Assembly (NCBI RefSeq): GCF_963678635.1
Contig: NC_087070.1
Location: forward strand, 50,381,989-50,445,988
DNA from: Symsagittifera roscoffensis
Lineage: Eukaryota; Xenacoelomorpha; Acoela; Convolutidae
DNA: 64,000 bases
Reading direction: 5' to 3'
Part shown: positions 48,282 to 60,932 of the stretch, piece after piece
How the letters are laid out: each line of letters opens with the position of its first letter
Numbering within the stretch: position 1 is the first letter of the stretch
The notes under the pieces: model-generated
Told to the model about the DNA's origin: nothing
Database searches by the model: none
The model's input: only the letters and a program-made list of their open reading frames with translations
Translations under genes and position numbers: made by a program

Positions 48282-49203
48282 AATCTTGAAGTCAATCTTC
48301 ATGATCATTTCAGGCGCTAAACAAAAATACTAATATACAATAACGATTGATAAAAAGATCTCAGATCGTTTCCCTAAATTCTGCAGTATTATATAAAACT
48401 TGTTTGGAAAATATTTATTGAAATTAAAAACAAAAATTAGTAGAATGACAATAAATTGTTAGTAATCATAAAATCATCTCCCAGCTTCATCACCTAAACG
48501 AAACAGCAATCATGAGCTCACTAATATCATTAAAAAACTAAATCTTTTTCTTAAATAAATTTAAACCATTTTAAACTTAAATTCACTTAATTTTAAAATC
48601 AGATCATCAAGGCTTATCCTTGGATCTTAATTAATTTTCTATTTCACTAAATTTAAAACTTGATCATCAAGGCCAATCCTTGGATCAAAAAGAACAATTT
48701 TGTTCTCCCCCACCCACTTAGCAAGTGTCTAACGACCTCAAACGTCGATTCACTATCCAACCCTTCCAAAATACCCAAGACTAATAGAAATTTTTCAACA
48801 AAACTAACCATCCAAATTAGGATAAACAGTGAAGAACTTCGGTTATTCATCCTTCACTTGAACCCTCCTCTTACCAGACCCAGGATAAATCTTAGACTTA
48901 GTAAGTTTAAAATAGTATCTAACGAACTACTCGCGTTCTAATTATACCTGAACCTTGTGGATCGATTTACTATTCTCCAACCCTTGAACACAATCACTAC
49001 CCCTAAGTAAGATTAAGTAAGTTAACACCTTAGCTTATACTAGCCACGAGAAAGTAAAAAATCATTCTTCGGAATCGATATACTTTTCTCTCCAACCCTG
49101 AAAAAATAGACCCAGGTTAAGCTAACCAAAAAATCGTAAGGACTAACAGTTTAAGAAAGTAGACATCATCTAACAACTTTTTGCATCACTCATCCTAAAC
49201 CTT
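48282..49203 (+). other. Element B structured non-coding leader
   Basis: Counterpart of 13565-14543. It has two GATCATCAAGG...CCTTGGATC hairpins (48602-48626, 48662-48686), the GTGAAG/CTTCAC hairpin (48829-48857) and a highly conserved block around 48945-49030. A TTTCAGGCGCTAAA acceptor-like block lies at about 48308. Confidence 0.55.
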
Positions 49204-51387
49204 ATGTCATTCAAAAAGCTAGGAAAAAAACAAACAATCGTTTTACACTACTGTGAAATAGATAACAAAAAATACGATCTTGTAATCACACCTCATACAC
49301 AAACAGTTGGATATATTAGAACAAAACGACTAACAATAAAAAGAAAAATAATAAACAAACAAAGACAAATCACACGAAAAAGATTTTCAAAAAATAGAAA
49401 CGCATTTTCAGAATCAGAAGCCAGCAATTTAGATGAACTCTTTAAATTAAAAGAATCGATTGATAAAAATTGTCCCATTCACGATCAATTATATTTTTCC
49501 GACTCAGAAACAACTTCAAATTCATCAAAAAGAGGAAAAAGAAGAATAAAAAAGCAATAAAAACACAAACCAGTACACTTGTATAATTGGAATCAACCAA
49601 TTAGACACATCGATAGTTATATATTAACAGTCATTAAACAAAAAAATGAGCCACAGCCACACTCAAAGTGACGATAGTCCAGATGACGACGACATTTACC
49701 CCTTCCTCGTAGATGCACCCGATAATAGAGGGCAGCATGACTTTTGCAAGAATTTACTCCTAAATTTATTAGAACCCGGAATCAGCCCATGCAAAACAGA
49801 ATTCCCAGATGTAAAATTCAAAAGACAAATTATAGAACATCTGAAAGATATATGTAATTTAACACAACAATATGGAATCTACACCATAGAATTCAGTACA
49901 CCAAATCCGAATCACCGCAAATATGTAATTCAAACAGACGATCTTGACTTAGAATTTTCAAAAGTATTCTTAGAATATATTAAAAGCGTACAATATCATA
50001 ACTCACAAAGAGCAAACTCCATATTTACTAACGAAGTTTTTGCAATAATATATAGTTAAATTTCAATATTAGAAAAAACAGAAATTCCAAATATCTCACC
50101 AACTGAGACATCCAAACATACAAAAGTACGACAGGAAATCACATTATTTTCAACTTTCCTACATATAATCAAAGAAAATTTCACAAAAGACGAAGTTTCA
50201 CAACACACAAAACATGACTTACAAAAAATTTTGGCATGGTTTATAATAGATTATTTCACACATAATATAGACTTAATTTCACAAGCAAGAAAAAATTTCA
50301 GACCTCAAAATCCAAACGATGATACTGCCATCACGGAACAGTCAGACTACGTTTGGGACCCAGAATGGTCTCATCATGCATTTATAAACATCCCACAATC
50401 AATCTCAAGTCAAGCAATAAGTACAATATCTTATCAAAGAGATTATGTAAGAGTAGTACCATTAACCATTGATGCAACACCATTAAACTACAATACATTT
50501 TTACCTGATACGCGAAACAACAGTTTAAATTCAACCGTCATACACAATGAAAACCTTAATGGAACTAGGAATCTTACACATCAAGATATCCAAACACCAT
50601 CACACTTTATAAATGAAGAAATCGTACAAACAACACTAACTACACAACAAAGCATTTCACCAATACGTCCAAATTTAACTACACCAAAAAACATACACTC
50701 TTCACTAGCACACGTAACCTTACAATCAACCGTTAAACCCTCGGTTGCTCCACAATATTCACAAATGGATTATCAAACACATAGACCTATGACAGTACCG
50801 TCAAAAACACGAAGAACGTTCACAAGAAACACTTTTGCAGAACACAATTATAATTACGCACATTCATCAAAAACAAACTATCCCCCACGAAAAACTAATA
50901 ATAATCATGTAAGATCTCGATATTGGGATAACCCAATGACAACAACCAACTCAGTAAATTTTCAAACTAATTCACATCCTCCACAGGATCGTAGTGAAAA
51001 TTACCCATTTTTTCAGCAAAATAAAAAAAAGGCACCTCATCATATAGATTACTTATCATCTGATGATGATTATTTACAACCAAATATTTTTGCACCATAT
51101 ACTCAAGAATATCGCGGACAAGGAGTGCAAAAACCATATACATACCAAAGAATTTTTTCTCCACATCCAACAGATACACAAAATCAACAACCAATACAAA
51201 TGCAAAACCCAACTAATACACAATCTTTTCAACCAATTCAGCCACAAAACCCAATAATCACACACTCGTATCAACCAACTCAAATGCAAAGTGAAATACC
51301 ACTCCCATATTACCTTCAACAACACGAAATAACAAAAAATCAATTTTCAAATTTTCACAAATGCCAAATGCCGCAGAATCACTATAA
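49204..51387 (+). pseudogene. Element B gag N-terminal extension (unrecognised)
   Basis: It begins at an ATG in the same context as in A. The order is a basic segment (KRKIINKQRQITRKRF), an acidic segment (SDDSPDDDD), a DDLDLEFSKVF segment, a YVWDPEWSHHAF segment and a long Asn/Gln/Thr/Pro-rich disordered stretch with repeated PTQMQ/PIQMQ-like words near the end. No gag family recognised. Part of a fossil. Confidence 0.55.
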
Positions 51388-52248
51388 GTGACAATGAATC
51401 CATACCTCATGGGTGGATCATCAGTAACATCAAACAAAACATTAATGGTATTCACAGGAATAGACCCTGAATATTCTGTAGAAGATTATTTAAATGCAGT
51501 AACAGCAAATTTAATTTTAATTATAGGACCTGAACCAATTAATACACCACTACATCAAAATTGGGTACATCGACGCACAGCGTTGATACAAACAACCTTA
51601 GATGGCGCAGCCCAAAAATGGTTTTCAGTATTGCCAATAGAAATAAAATCAAATTGGAAAAGATTTACACAAGAATTTTCAAAAATGTTTGATTCCGAAA
51701 GAAATAAACAACACCAAAGAGTGTTATGTAATGAAATTCGCAGATTACCAAATGAAACCATCAAACAATTAGCAGTACGTATCGAAACACTAGTTCGAAA
51801 AGCATTTTCATTAAATACACATGACTATAAAAACACAAAAATGACAGAAATTTTAATGATGACCTTAACACCTCAATTAAGGAAAATAGCAATAAAAAAG
51901 AGAGCATCCCATCCTTCCTCAATCCGAGAACCCGATTTAGATTTTCGAAAACTAGTAGAGAAACTAGAACAAGCGGAAATCACAATGAAACTTGAAGAAA
52001 CAGAAATTCTGAAATTACAATATGTTAATCGAATCGAAACAAACACCACAGATATCAATAACAAACAGGAATCAGATACAGACCTCGTTGAAAAAATCAC
52101 TGAAATACTAAATATTTATGAAAAACACCCAAACTTTAAAGGCAAACCATCTTTCAAAAAATGGTGTAATTATTGCCGACGATACGGACATAGTATTTCT
52201 GAATGTAGACAAAAACAAGAGGATAACCAAAACAAGCCTCAAAAATAA
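51388..52248 (+). pseudogene. Element B gag core with CCHC knuckle
   Basis: About 286 codons holding FTGIDPEYSVEDYLNAV, GAAQKWFSVLP, the FTQEFSKMF and NETIKQLAVRIETLV helices and a C-terminal knuckle CNYCRRYGHSISEC (C-X2-C-X4-H-X4-C). These are the capsid and nucleocapsid parts of a Ty3/gypsy-type gag. It is the best preserved gag core of the two copies. Part of a fossil. Confidence 0.8.
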
Positions 52249-53612
52249 AAAGAACCAAATAAATCATTCTATCAATATATGAAAAAAGATCAAAATCTAC
52301 CAAACAAAAATGTATACAGCAACAACAGTTCGGGAAAACCACTTCCGAACAATACTAATTACACAAGGAATCAATCACCATATAACTCAACTTATAGGGG
52401 AAGATCACCAGAACGAAGAAATACACAGAATTCTTCACAAAATCATTATAATCGACCAAATAGTCGAAATAACTACTCCAGATCAAATTCAAATACAACA
52501 AAATTTGTTTCTAGATCCAATTCCCAATCAAGAAATAAATACTATCCAAACAATCAATCACGAAACTCATCATATAACAGAAATAGAAACTATTCAAATA
52601 ATCGAAATAGAAGTTATTCGAACAACCGAAATCAGAATTACCCGAACAATCAATCAAGAAATAACTCATATAACAGATCAAACTATCACAGATCAAACGA
52701 TAATTATCAAAACAGATCACGAAATAATTCACAAAATCGACATTCAAGTTACAATAATCGATATAGAAATTATTCTCAATCACCACATAGAAATAATAAC
52801 CATTATAATAATCCTAAACATCGCTACAGAAGTAGTACACCCAAACATCAAAGACATATTAATCAAATACAATCAAATGAAGAAACAACATCAGACCCCC
52901 CAGGTATTGACGACACAGGAAATAACGAACTACAACTAAATCAAATAAACTGTGGATCATCAGACACAGAAAGTGATACAGAAAACACTATCTCCATAAA
53001 TATGATAGCAGTCGAGAACGACTACGAACCTATTATATATGAACAACCTTTTTCATCACATATATATGAAAATCAATTGGAACTCCTTCACAATTATTAT
53101 ATTGAACCCATCCATACTACACAAATGGCACAAGAAACTAACGAAATTAACACTGTAAATAAACCCAATGAAAATGACAAAACAAAATGCTTGAATACAA
53201 GTCACATCTACCAAAATGTACAAAAAGAACAACCCAAAGAAAAAATTTGGACAATACCATTTCTTTTAGAAAGTCCGAGAAACAAAGAATTCAACCACCA
53301 GATCTTGAAATTGATTTTTTAATTGATTCAGGAGCAGAATCAAACATAATTAACATTCCCACATGGAATGAAATCAAAACATTACACCCAAAATTAACGC
53401 CTCTTGCAACCTCCAGTAAACTAGCAACAGCACAAGGATCAACATTAGTAAACTATGGAAAAGTTCAATTATTTTTTCTCCCCACAAGAACAATGGAGCA
53501 AAATAAAATTTTAAACAAGCCATTTAAACAAATATTTCATATCACTGATATTAAACACAATATCATTGGAATACATTTATCTCAAAATATATACCAACAA
53601 TCAACATCTTGA
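52249..53612 (+). pseudogene. Element B Asn/Arg/Ser-rich linker and protease
   Basis: The first two-thirds is an extreme Asn/Arg/Ser/Tyr-rich region (repeats of NNRNRNYSNN-like words), probably an RNA-binding disordered tail of gag. It is followed by an acidic stretch and the retropepsin motif FLIDSGAESNIINIP at about 53317, with ATAQGST and HNIIGI later. Part of a fossil. Confidence 0.75.
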
Positions 53613-56600
53613 ATAGTAAAATACTAATCAAAGATAAGTACACAAAAACAAAAAATACAGCCCTAACATTTTTTCAAAGATTAAATAAACAACCACCATT
53701 CTTTTCAAAATTTTATCCAATTTATAACCAACAACGGAAACACTTGAAACCACTATCAGGAAACATATATAACTTTTCAATAAAACAAGTTCACCAATTT
53801 GATAAAAATCAAAATAAACAACAACTCTTTATGTCAGACCTTGAATTCAGACCTATCCATAAGTTTTTCAAAATCACAATTTCATCCATAAAATATTTGA
53901 AAAATACGAATTCAGACATCATTTCGTTACATGTATATAATAATACACCGTATCAAGTAACAATGAAATCAACGCAATCACCTATTTAGAAGATGTTTTT
54001 ATGCAATCACAGACAAAAGAAGAAATGTTTACAGTTTTAGAACACTATCACAAAATACTTCAGAACGAAAATCTGAAGGCCGCCCCCGATAAGTCACACT
54101 TCTTTTTAACACGAGTTAAATTTTTAGGACATAATATAGAAAGAAAGACAATAACTCCATTAAAATCACGCATTGATGCTATTCAAAAACTTCAACCACC
54201 AACAAACAAAAAGAAAATCCAAGAATTCCTTGGGATGTTGAATTTTTTAAGCAAAAACGTTTAAAAAATGCAATTATATTTAAGACCATTCTATAATATC
54301 CTCAGACAACAAAATAATTTTGAATGGAATACAGAACATCAAACACGATTTGAAGAAATTAAAAAACTTCTAACTGAACAAATTTCAAATACAATTCCAG
54401 ATCCAAATCAACCATTCTATGCAATGTGCGATGCTTCAAATTTTGGCATCGGCGCAGCATTATTACAATCACACAATGGTACAAATAAAATGAACCTTAT
54501 ATCAGCAAATTCTCGATTATTCGCTCAAGCAGAGCTACGACTCTCAACATTAATGAGAGAATGTACAGCAAACCAATCATTTTTCTCTTTACACAAAAGT
54601 CAAACCCAAATCACCGAGTTTATAGATTTCAATTAATTCTAATGAAATTTCCAAACTTACATATAGTTTGGACAGCAGGAAAGAATCTTGCATTACCAGA
54701 TACTTTAAGTCGAAATACACCACCTGAATTACTTACACGAAAAACTACAGTTGAAATACCCAAAAATATAAAATTTTACCTTGCAGACAACGAAACATCA
54801 CCCCGACTAGAATGCAAAAATGCAGTAAAAACTGATATTGAACAATCACAGATAAATAACCTACAACACTTCCCACTTTACTTAGATTGCCAAAATAACC
54901 ACTACGAAGTTGACCTACTTGGAACATCAACTTTCAAACCAATTCCATACTCACAATGGATAAAAAATAACACCCAACAAAAAAGAGTAAAACAACACTC
55001 GCATAAAAAAGACCTTTTTCCGTTAATTGAAAAAGAAAATCTAACTGATAAAATAAATTTATCAGGACCACAAACAAATGATTCAAAATACACAATAGAT
55101 CAAGTTTTTGACCTCCATGACCCACTTGACACAATTCCTTTATCTAAATTAGAAATTGAAATTATTTTTCTCCCCCCAACAGAAAAAATTACAATTAATA
55201 CTTTGAAACAATATCAAAATCTTGACCCAGTAATTAGACAACTGAAATCATGGCACAAATACAAAGTTAAACCCGTAAAAGCAGATACCACAATTTTAGG
55301 AAATAAAACACTCCTCCGATATTTTCGAAAATTTAATAATACAACAATCAATGAAAACACAGACCTTCTAGAATACCAATTAAATGAATCTACAGTTCCC
55401 TGTCTCCCTTTAAGTATGATTCTCATAGCTTTTAACATTTCACATACACAAAACATTAAAGGACACTCAGGATCAGAAAAAACATATTCAAATTTTATAC
55501 AAAATTTCTATTTCCCAAATGCACGAATTTGGATAAAAGTACTATGCAATGATTGTATAGTATGTCAGCTAAATAAACCTTATCCAAATCAAAAACAAAT
55601 AGCACAAAAACAAGATTTTAAAGGACAGAGTTTATACTTTAACCATCGTATCTCATTTGATACAAAAGGACCAATTTCACCATCATCTGAAGGAAACTCC
55701 TACATTATGGTAATTGTTGACGCTTTTACACATTATGTAGCACTCAACCCAGTACCACATTGTAACGCTTATTACGCTTACACAACATTTTATGATTTTA
55801 TGAACACTGGATAGCCAAGTTCGGACTACCCGAAATTTTAGTTACAGACAATGGTACAGAATTCATTAATAATGAAATCATCACACTATGTCATTTATAT
55901 AACATCAAACACAAACCACATACATCTCATGCACCTTGGACAAACGGCCTAGTCGAAGGTATGAACCGTTCACTACAAGAATATCTTAGATGTATCATCA
56001 ATGGAAATGATACAAAATACACTGAATGGTCAGCAGACGTAAAACTATTTCCCTTAGCATATAATTCACAAATCACGACAACTCTAGGAATGTCACCATA
56101 TGAAATGGTTTTTAATCAAAAGCCACGTAAACCAATTATGTTTACAGCAAACTCTCATAAAAATGCACAAAGTCATTGTCAACCGAATAAAGACTCAATT
56201 TGTTATAACCTACCTTTACACACACATGATGAAGATCATTTTCATCACCCACAAATCCTTAAATTAGCCTCCGGTACACACACCGAATGGATTTTAAATA
56301 GAGATAAAAAACATAATGAAATTTACCAAAAAGTAACAAAAAAGTTGTTACAAAGGCAAAACATTAATGAACAAATAAATTCACGCTTTACACCAGCCTC
56401 CGATTTGAAAATTGGAACATTTGTTTTAATACCTAATTTTAACACTCAAAAAGGAATTTATAAAAAATTACAACCCCTTCGTAAAGGACCATACCAAATA
56501 ATTGCCAAACTCACTGACGTAACATACAAAATCACCGACTCAGACCAAAAAGAAATTGTTCAACATCGAAACATTATATTACCTTATTACCCAAAAGAAT

Positions 56601-56947
56601 ACGCACTACGCGAACTAACTCAATTATATTCTTTCACAGATTTAAAAGTTATTCCAAATCACCCACATACGGAAAATGAAACAAAAGAGCAAAATGACAT
56701 TCACCTCGAAAAACAAAATAAAAAATCAACTACAACGAAAAACAATACAAAAAAGCTAGATCAAAATATCCCTCAAAAAGAAAGAAAAAATAGAAAAATG
56801 ACAGAAAAAATTATACCCCAAGAACAATTAGAGAAATCAGAACATAGAGAGTCATCACGACTTAGAAATCAACCACGCAAAAACTACAAAACATTCATTC
56901 CACAATCTAAAATATTAAAGAAAGTTGAATTTCAAAAACAACTTTAA
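53613..56947 (+). pseudogene. Element B reverse transcriptase, RNase H and integrase region
   Basis: RT is represented by its second half (FLTRVKFLGHNI, LGMLNFLS), RNase H by CDASNFGIGAALLQSH. The integrase is nearly complete: a zinc region with HSGSEKTY and CNDCIVCQL, a catalytic core with SFDTKGPISPSSEG, TDNGTEFINNE and a Glu in LVEGMNRSLQEYL. A conserved GMSPYEMVFNQKPRKP block and an SH3-like C-terminal part with GPYQIIAKLTDVTYKI follow. It ends in a basic tail (RNQPRKNYKTFIPQSKI). Ty3/gypsy type. Part of a fossil. Confidence 0.85.
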
Positions 56948-57543
56948 TTTTACAATTATTAATCTTTGCACCTCTGAAACATTTTAAACTTTCATTTTTC
57001 AAAATAACATGCTGAAAAACACGCAGCGATTCTATTTCAAAATTAGCCAATAAGATTCATTCAATCCATCACCTTCTATAACTCTAACACAAACCAATTA
57101 GACGAAAAATATTAAACTCCAGGCATATCTATAACTATAACTTTACGACCTCCTGGTCAAATATAAGCAAACCACTCCAACTTGACAACTAAAATAAATA
57201 TCACCATAATATCATAACCCTCCCTTATCTAATAACGCAAAGATCAACAATATTTCGCCAACTCAGACCTCAGATACCCCCAAACAAAAATGTTAAATTA
57301 GCCTGAAGTAAAAGAACGACCATATTAAATTAGCCTAATGTATAAAAATCTCAAAAATACCCCAGATCACTTGACAAATAAAAATAAAGTAGTAAAAGAA
57401 GACCTCCCGAACACCATAAAATTCGCCCCAACAATTTTTCACAAAACTCAACCCACTTGTCAAAAAAACCAATAAATAACTCGACCACACTTGAAAATTG
57501 CCCCAAACAACAAAAAATATTCGATCAAGAAACCATTTCTTAA
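56948..57543 (+). other. Element B spacer after integrase
   Basis: About 600 bp without a gene, similar to A 32235-32774, with AAACTCAACCCACTTGTC and TTAGCCTGAAGTA blocks. Possible signals for expressing the downstream genes. Confidence 0.4.
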
Positions 57544-57959
57544 ATGCTCTTCTCTCGATCAGTCAACTTAATACTCAACATTTTCATAAACTTTTAAACA
57601 ATATTCAAACCTTTATTCATATTTCTTTTTGATACTTTTGAAGCTTTTGTAATAATCTTAATCATTTTTTGCAATATTTTTTTAATTTTCTATTCCATAT
57701 TTGAACTATACCTCCAACTTTCAAAAGCCATTGACCATATCCACAGGTACGAGACACAAAACTTATCTAAATGATACGAACCATTTTTAGTAGAACAGAT
57801 ATTTTTTTACTATTTGTAATTTTTATAACATTTTTATCATCCCTCATCTTGACAATATGCAACTGTATAAAGAAGGCAGTCATAACATTCGCCTTAGCAA
57901 CAATCCTTTTAATTCTTTTTCTAGAAGAATACTACAATAAACATAAATTTTTTCACTAA
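57544..57959 (+). pseudogene. Element B small membrane-protein locus
   Basis: Hydrophobic stretches (VIILIIFCNIFLIFYSIF-like) are followed by a second open part with RTDIFLLFVIFITFLSSL, a CNCIKKA break, a further hydrophobic stretch and an EEYYNKHKF end, closely matching A 32775-33210. A GTACGA...TTTTTAG stretch of 44 nt between the parts again resembles a tiny intron. Two membrane segments separated by a small basic loop; no family recognised. Confidence 0.42.
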
Positions 57960-57989
57960 AAGATATCAATAAAAAACTCTCAAAAATTT

Positions 57990-59101
57990 CTAACCAACAA
58001 TCACACAGTCAGTCTTCACCGACATCATCCCAGGAAAACCCAACACCACCTACAACTACCCAAAACCCCCAAACATCTACACGAACTTCTTTCCAAGATA
58101 ACCCATATACCTTTGAAGAACGACACGCTCGCTTATCTGAACCACTAGAACCAGTTCAACGACAAGCACCTCTAAGTGAACCAACATATAACTTGTACCC
58201 AACACTACCACAAGAATTAAGTAGAAAACGAAATCTTAGTCAAAATCAATGTACAGTTGAAATAAATAGACAAATTATACATCCACGACGAAACAGAAAT
58301 TTTCAAACCCCCCGAGTTCATTTTGATATACCCCAATCCCCATCACAAAGTACTCCGGAAAACCCAATTGGTATATTACCAGAAACCGCTACGCTTCTTT
58401 CATAACGTAGCACCTCAAGCCTACCCTCAGATTACTTAGGTTCAACACCAACATCTGAACAAATACGTGAAAATCCCTTTAACCCCCCAAACCAAACATC
58501 ACGACTACCATATTGGACAACACAATCATTCACACAAGGTGAACCCAATTTAATAAATGATCCAATAGATATTTCTACCGATACAACAACATCATCATCA
58601 CTACCAGAAACATTATCACTACCATCAACACCATCAATAAGCCAAATTTCACCGACACCTTTTCCTTAAAATTTCCCCAATAATCTCGACGCTAGATATC
58701 GAGAACAATCATCAACAAATATCCCTCTAAGATTAGACTGGAATACATTCACAGCACCCCCACCATTATTTGGACAGCACCCAGAAAATAACCGACTACA
58801 CAACTGGGCACTTAATAGATTACAATATAGACAAGATATCCACGAAGACATTCGTGATCATAACATCCAAATACTCCAACAGAATAGTCTACAATTAAAA
58901 TTTGAAATCACGGTTAAACTAAACAACATTGTTCAACATCCTTACCCATTAAACCCACCAAATATAACAGCTCAATCACTACCACTACCATTTATAACAA
59001 CTGAAGTAATATATAAATACGACAGATATACCAAAAAGACAATTGGTTACATCACATTTTATAACCGATACTCAGGATTATCATACACATGTATATTCTA
59101 A
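57990..59101 (+). pseudogene. Element B Pro/Ser/Thr-rich ORF before env (unknown)
   Basis: Same two-part design as A 33211-34303: a disordered start (NPYTFEERHARLSEPLEP, NRQIIHPRRNRNFQ), then a likely globular part with LRLDWNTF, HNWALNRLQYRQDIHEDI, LKFEITVKLNNIVQHPYPL and ITFYNRYSGLSYTCIF at the end. Its stop codon (59099-59101) lies 10 nt inside the env start. No family recognised. Part of a fossil. Confidence 0.5.
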
Positions 59102-60670
59102 AAATATTAATTTTTCTTCAACTCTTTTTTCTAGTAATCTCAAATCAGAACATAAATCCTTCTCCCCGCACAGGACCCCAAGACTTATTAGTAACACATT
59201 ACGATTGTGAAGAAAATGAACAAAAAACACTACACAAACATGCAATAAATCAAGTATCACAATGCGAAACAGAACCACAAGCTATAGAAAGTACAAATGT
59301 AATAGCGACACTCTATTCAAAAGCCCGAGCAACAACAGTTATAGGATATAAATTCACAGCAATAAAAACCGACTTGACCACGAATCATTTTACCAAAGTA
59401 ATATCGAACGACTTCTACATCTCAATCCCGATGATTTTAAAAACGAGTTACTCAGACTAAATATTACAAGAAATAAAAACACCGACAGAAAATTAGTATA
59501 TTTCCAAGTTTTTGCAGATTCTGTACATCAAGCAGAACTTGAAAGATATCAAGGACATATAAAACTAGATGAAAAATACCCATACAACGGCGCACACGGA
59601 AGATTAACTTATGACATACACGATAAACACTGGATACCACACATTGGTATAAATAACCCGTCAAACTGCAAAGCAGACACAAAAAATAAAGGATATCAAG
59701 AAATAATGTTTTTCGATTGGAAAATACAACTCGAAAAAATACAACTCACACGAGATTTATCTGACAACACAATGATCTATCAAGGAATTAGATTACCTTG
59801 TAAAAACGATCAAGGCTATTTTGACCCTACAACACGAACACAAGCAACAATTGTTTGGTTTCCCGAAGATAAATGTATAAAAGAATCCCTATCTTTTATA
59901 AAAATAAAGTACATTTCGTTGACACACTTTCAAGACGAACATATTTCTGGAATACCGCAGTCCCATGTGGATCAGAAAATAGCCAAAATGTAGTACAACT
60001 GAACCCTGATGAAGATAAATATTACCTTCTTACCCCATACCCCACATTAATGCAATCACTCAAAAAATTTTCACCCGAAAGCATTAGAGCTATTGCCCGA
60101 AACCCAAATATTGACTTACAATCAATTGGAATATATTCAAAATCAGATATCCAACATCACATTAGAACACAACAATTCCAAGAATTATTAACACAAATGG
60201 ACACTATACAAAGACAATCAATTGACCAAAACTTACGCAAACTTGCCGAAACCACAGGATTTGCAGATATATATACACAAGATTATAGCGGATATTTTAA
60301 GGACATTAAAGACTATATATATCTAAACGGTGAAAAATACCGACCACAAGATATCTCACCTATAAATATTTTTAGCTTTGTTAAACTAAAAAATGAAATT
60401 CTCGATTTTCTAGGATGGCCTTATTACATCTTAGAAAAATTGACTATTTTATACGCAATGTTTAACTTTATAGGATTTCTTTTTTCTTTTTTAAAAGGAA
60501 TCTATAATACATGCGCTATACACACACAAGTAAATAGACAAGCAAGTGTAGCACGCATACTATTTGCAGGATTTTTTGGAATTTTTTCATCATCAATAAA
60601 CAAAATTCTTTAGACGCACAAATAAAAGAATGTAATACAAAAATAGCGACAAGACAGAACACATACGACG
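59089..60670 (+). pseudogene. Element B env-like glycoprotein
   Basis: It opens with a clear signal peptide (MYILKILIFLQLFFLV), then THYDCEENEQ and a Cys-bearing ectodomain with IRLPCKNDQGYFDPTT and WFPEDKC. A C-terminal helical region (SIDQNLRKLAETTGF, YTQDYSGYFKDI) and a membrane segment around FLGWPYYILEKLTI follow, with further hydrophobic sequence (GFLFSFLKGIYNTC). Overall it is a class of secreted, membrane-anchored glycoprotein. The Cys spacing is reminiscent of chuvirus-type glycoproteins. Part of a fossil. Confidence 0.6.
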
Positions 60671-60932
60671 AAGAACATAATAATATAGAGGTAACGCGTA
60701 CAGCAGCACAGTTACCACCCCTACCACATAACCATCCATTATCCTTAGTCCCACGAAATTTCCGAAATCTAGCAATAACACATAATCCAAATTTTAGACC
60801 AAACATATCACAAAGTCCCATACAACATATAATGACACATCATTGACAAGATGAAAATACATATCAACAAATTATCGAACAACCCCATACCACAGCTTTT
60901 CAGTCTCAAAATAATAATTTTTTTAGCCCACG

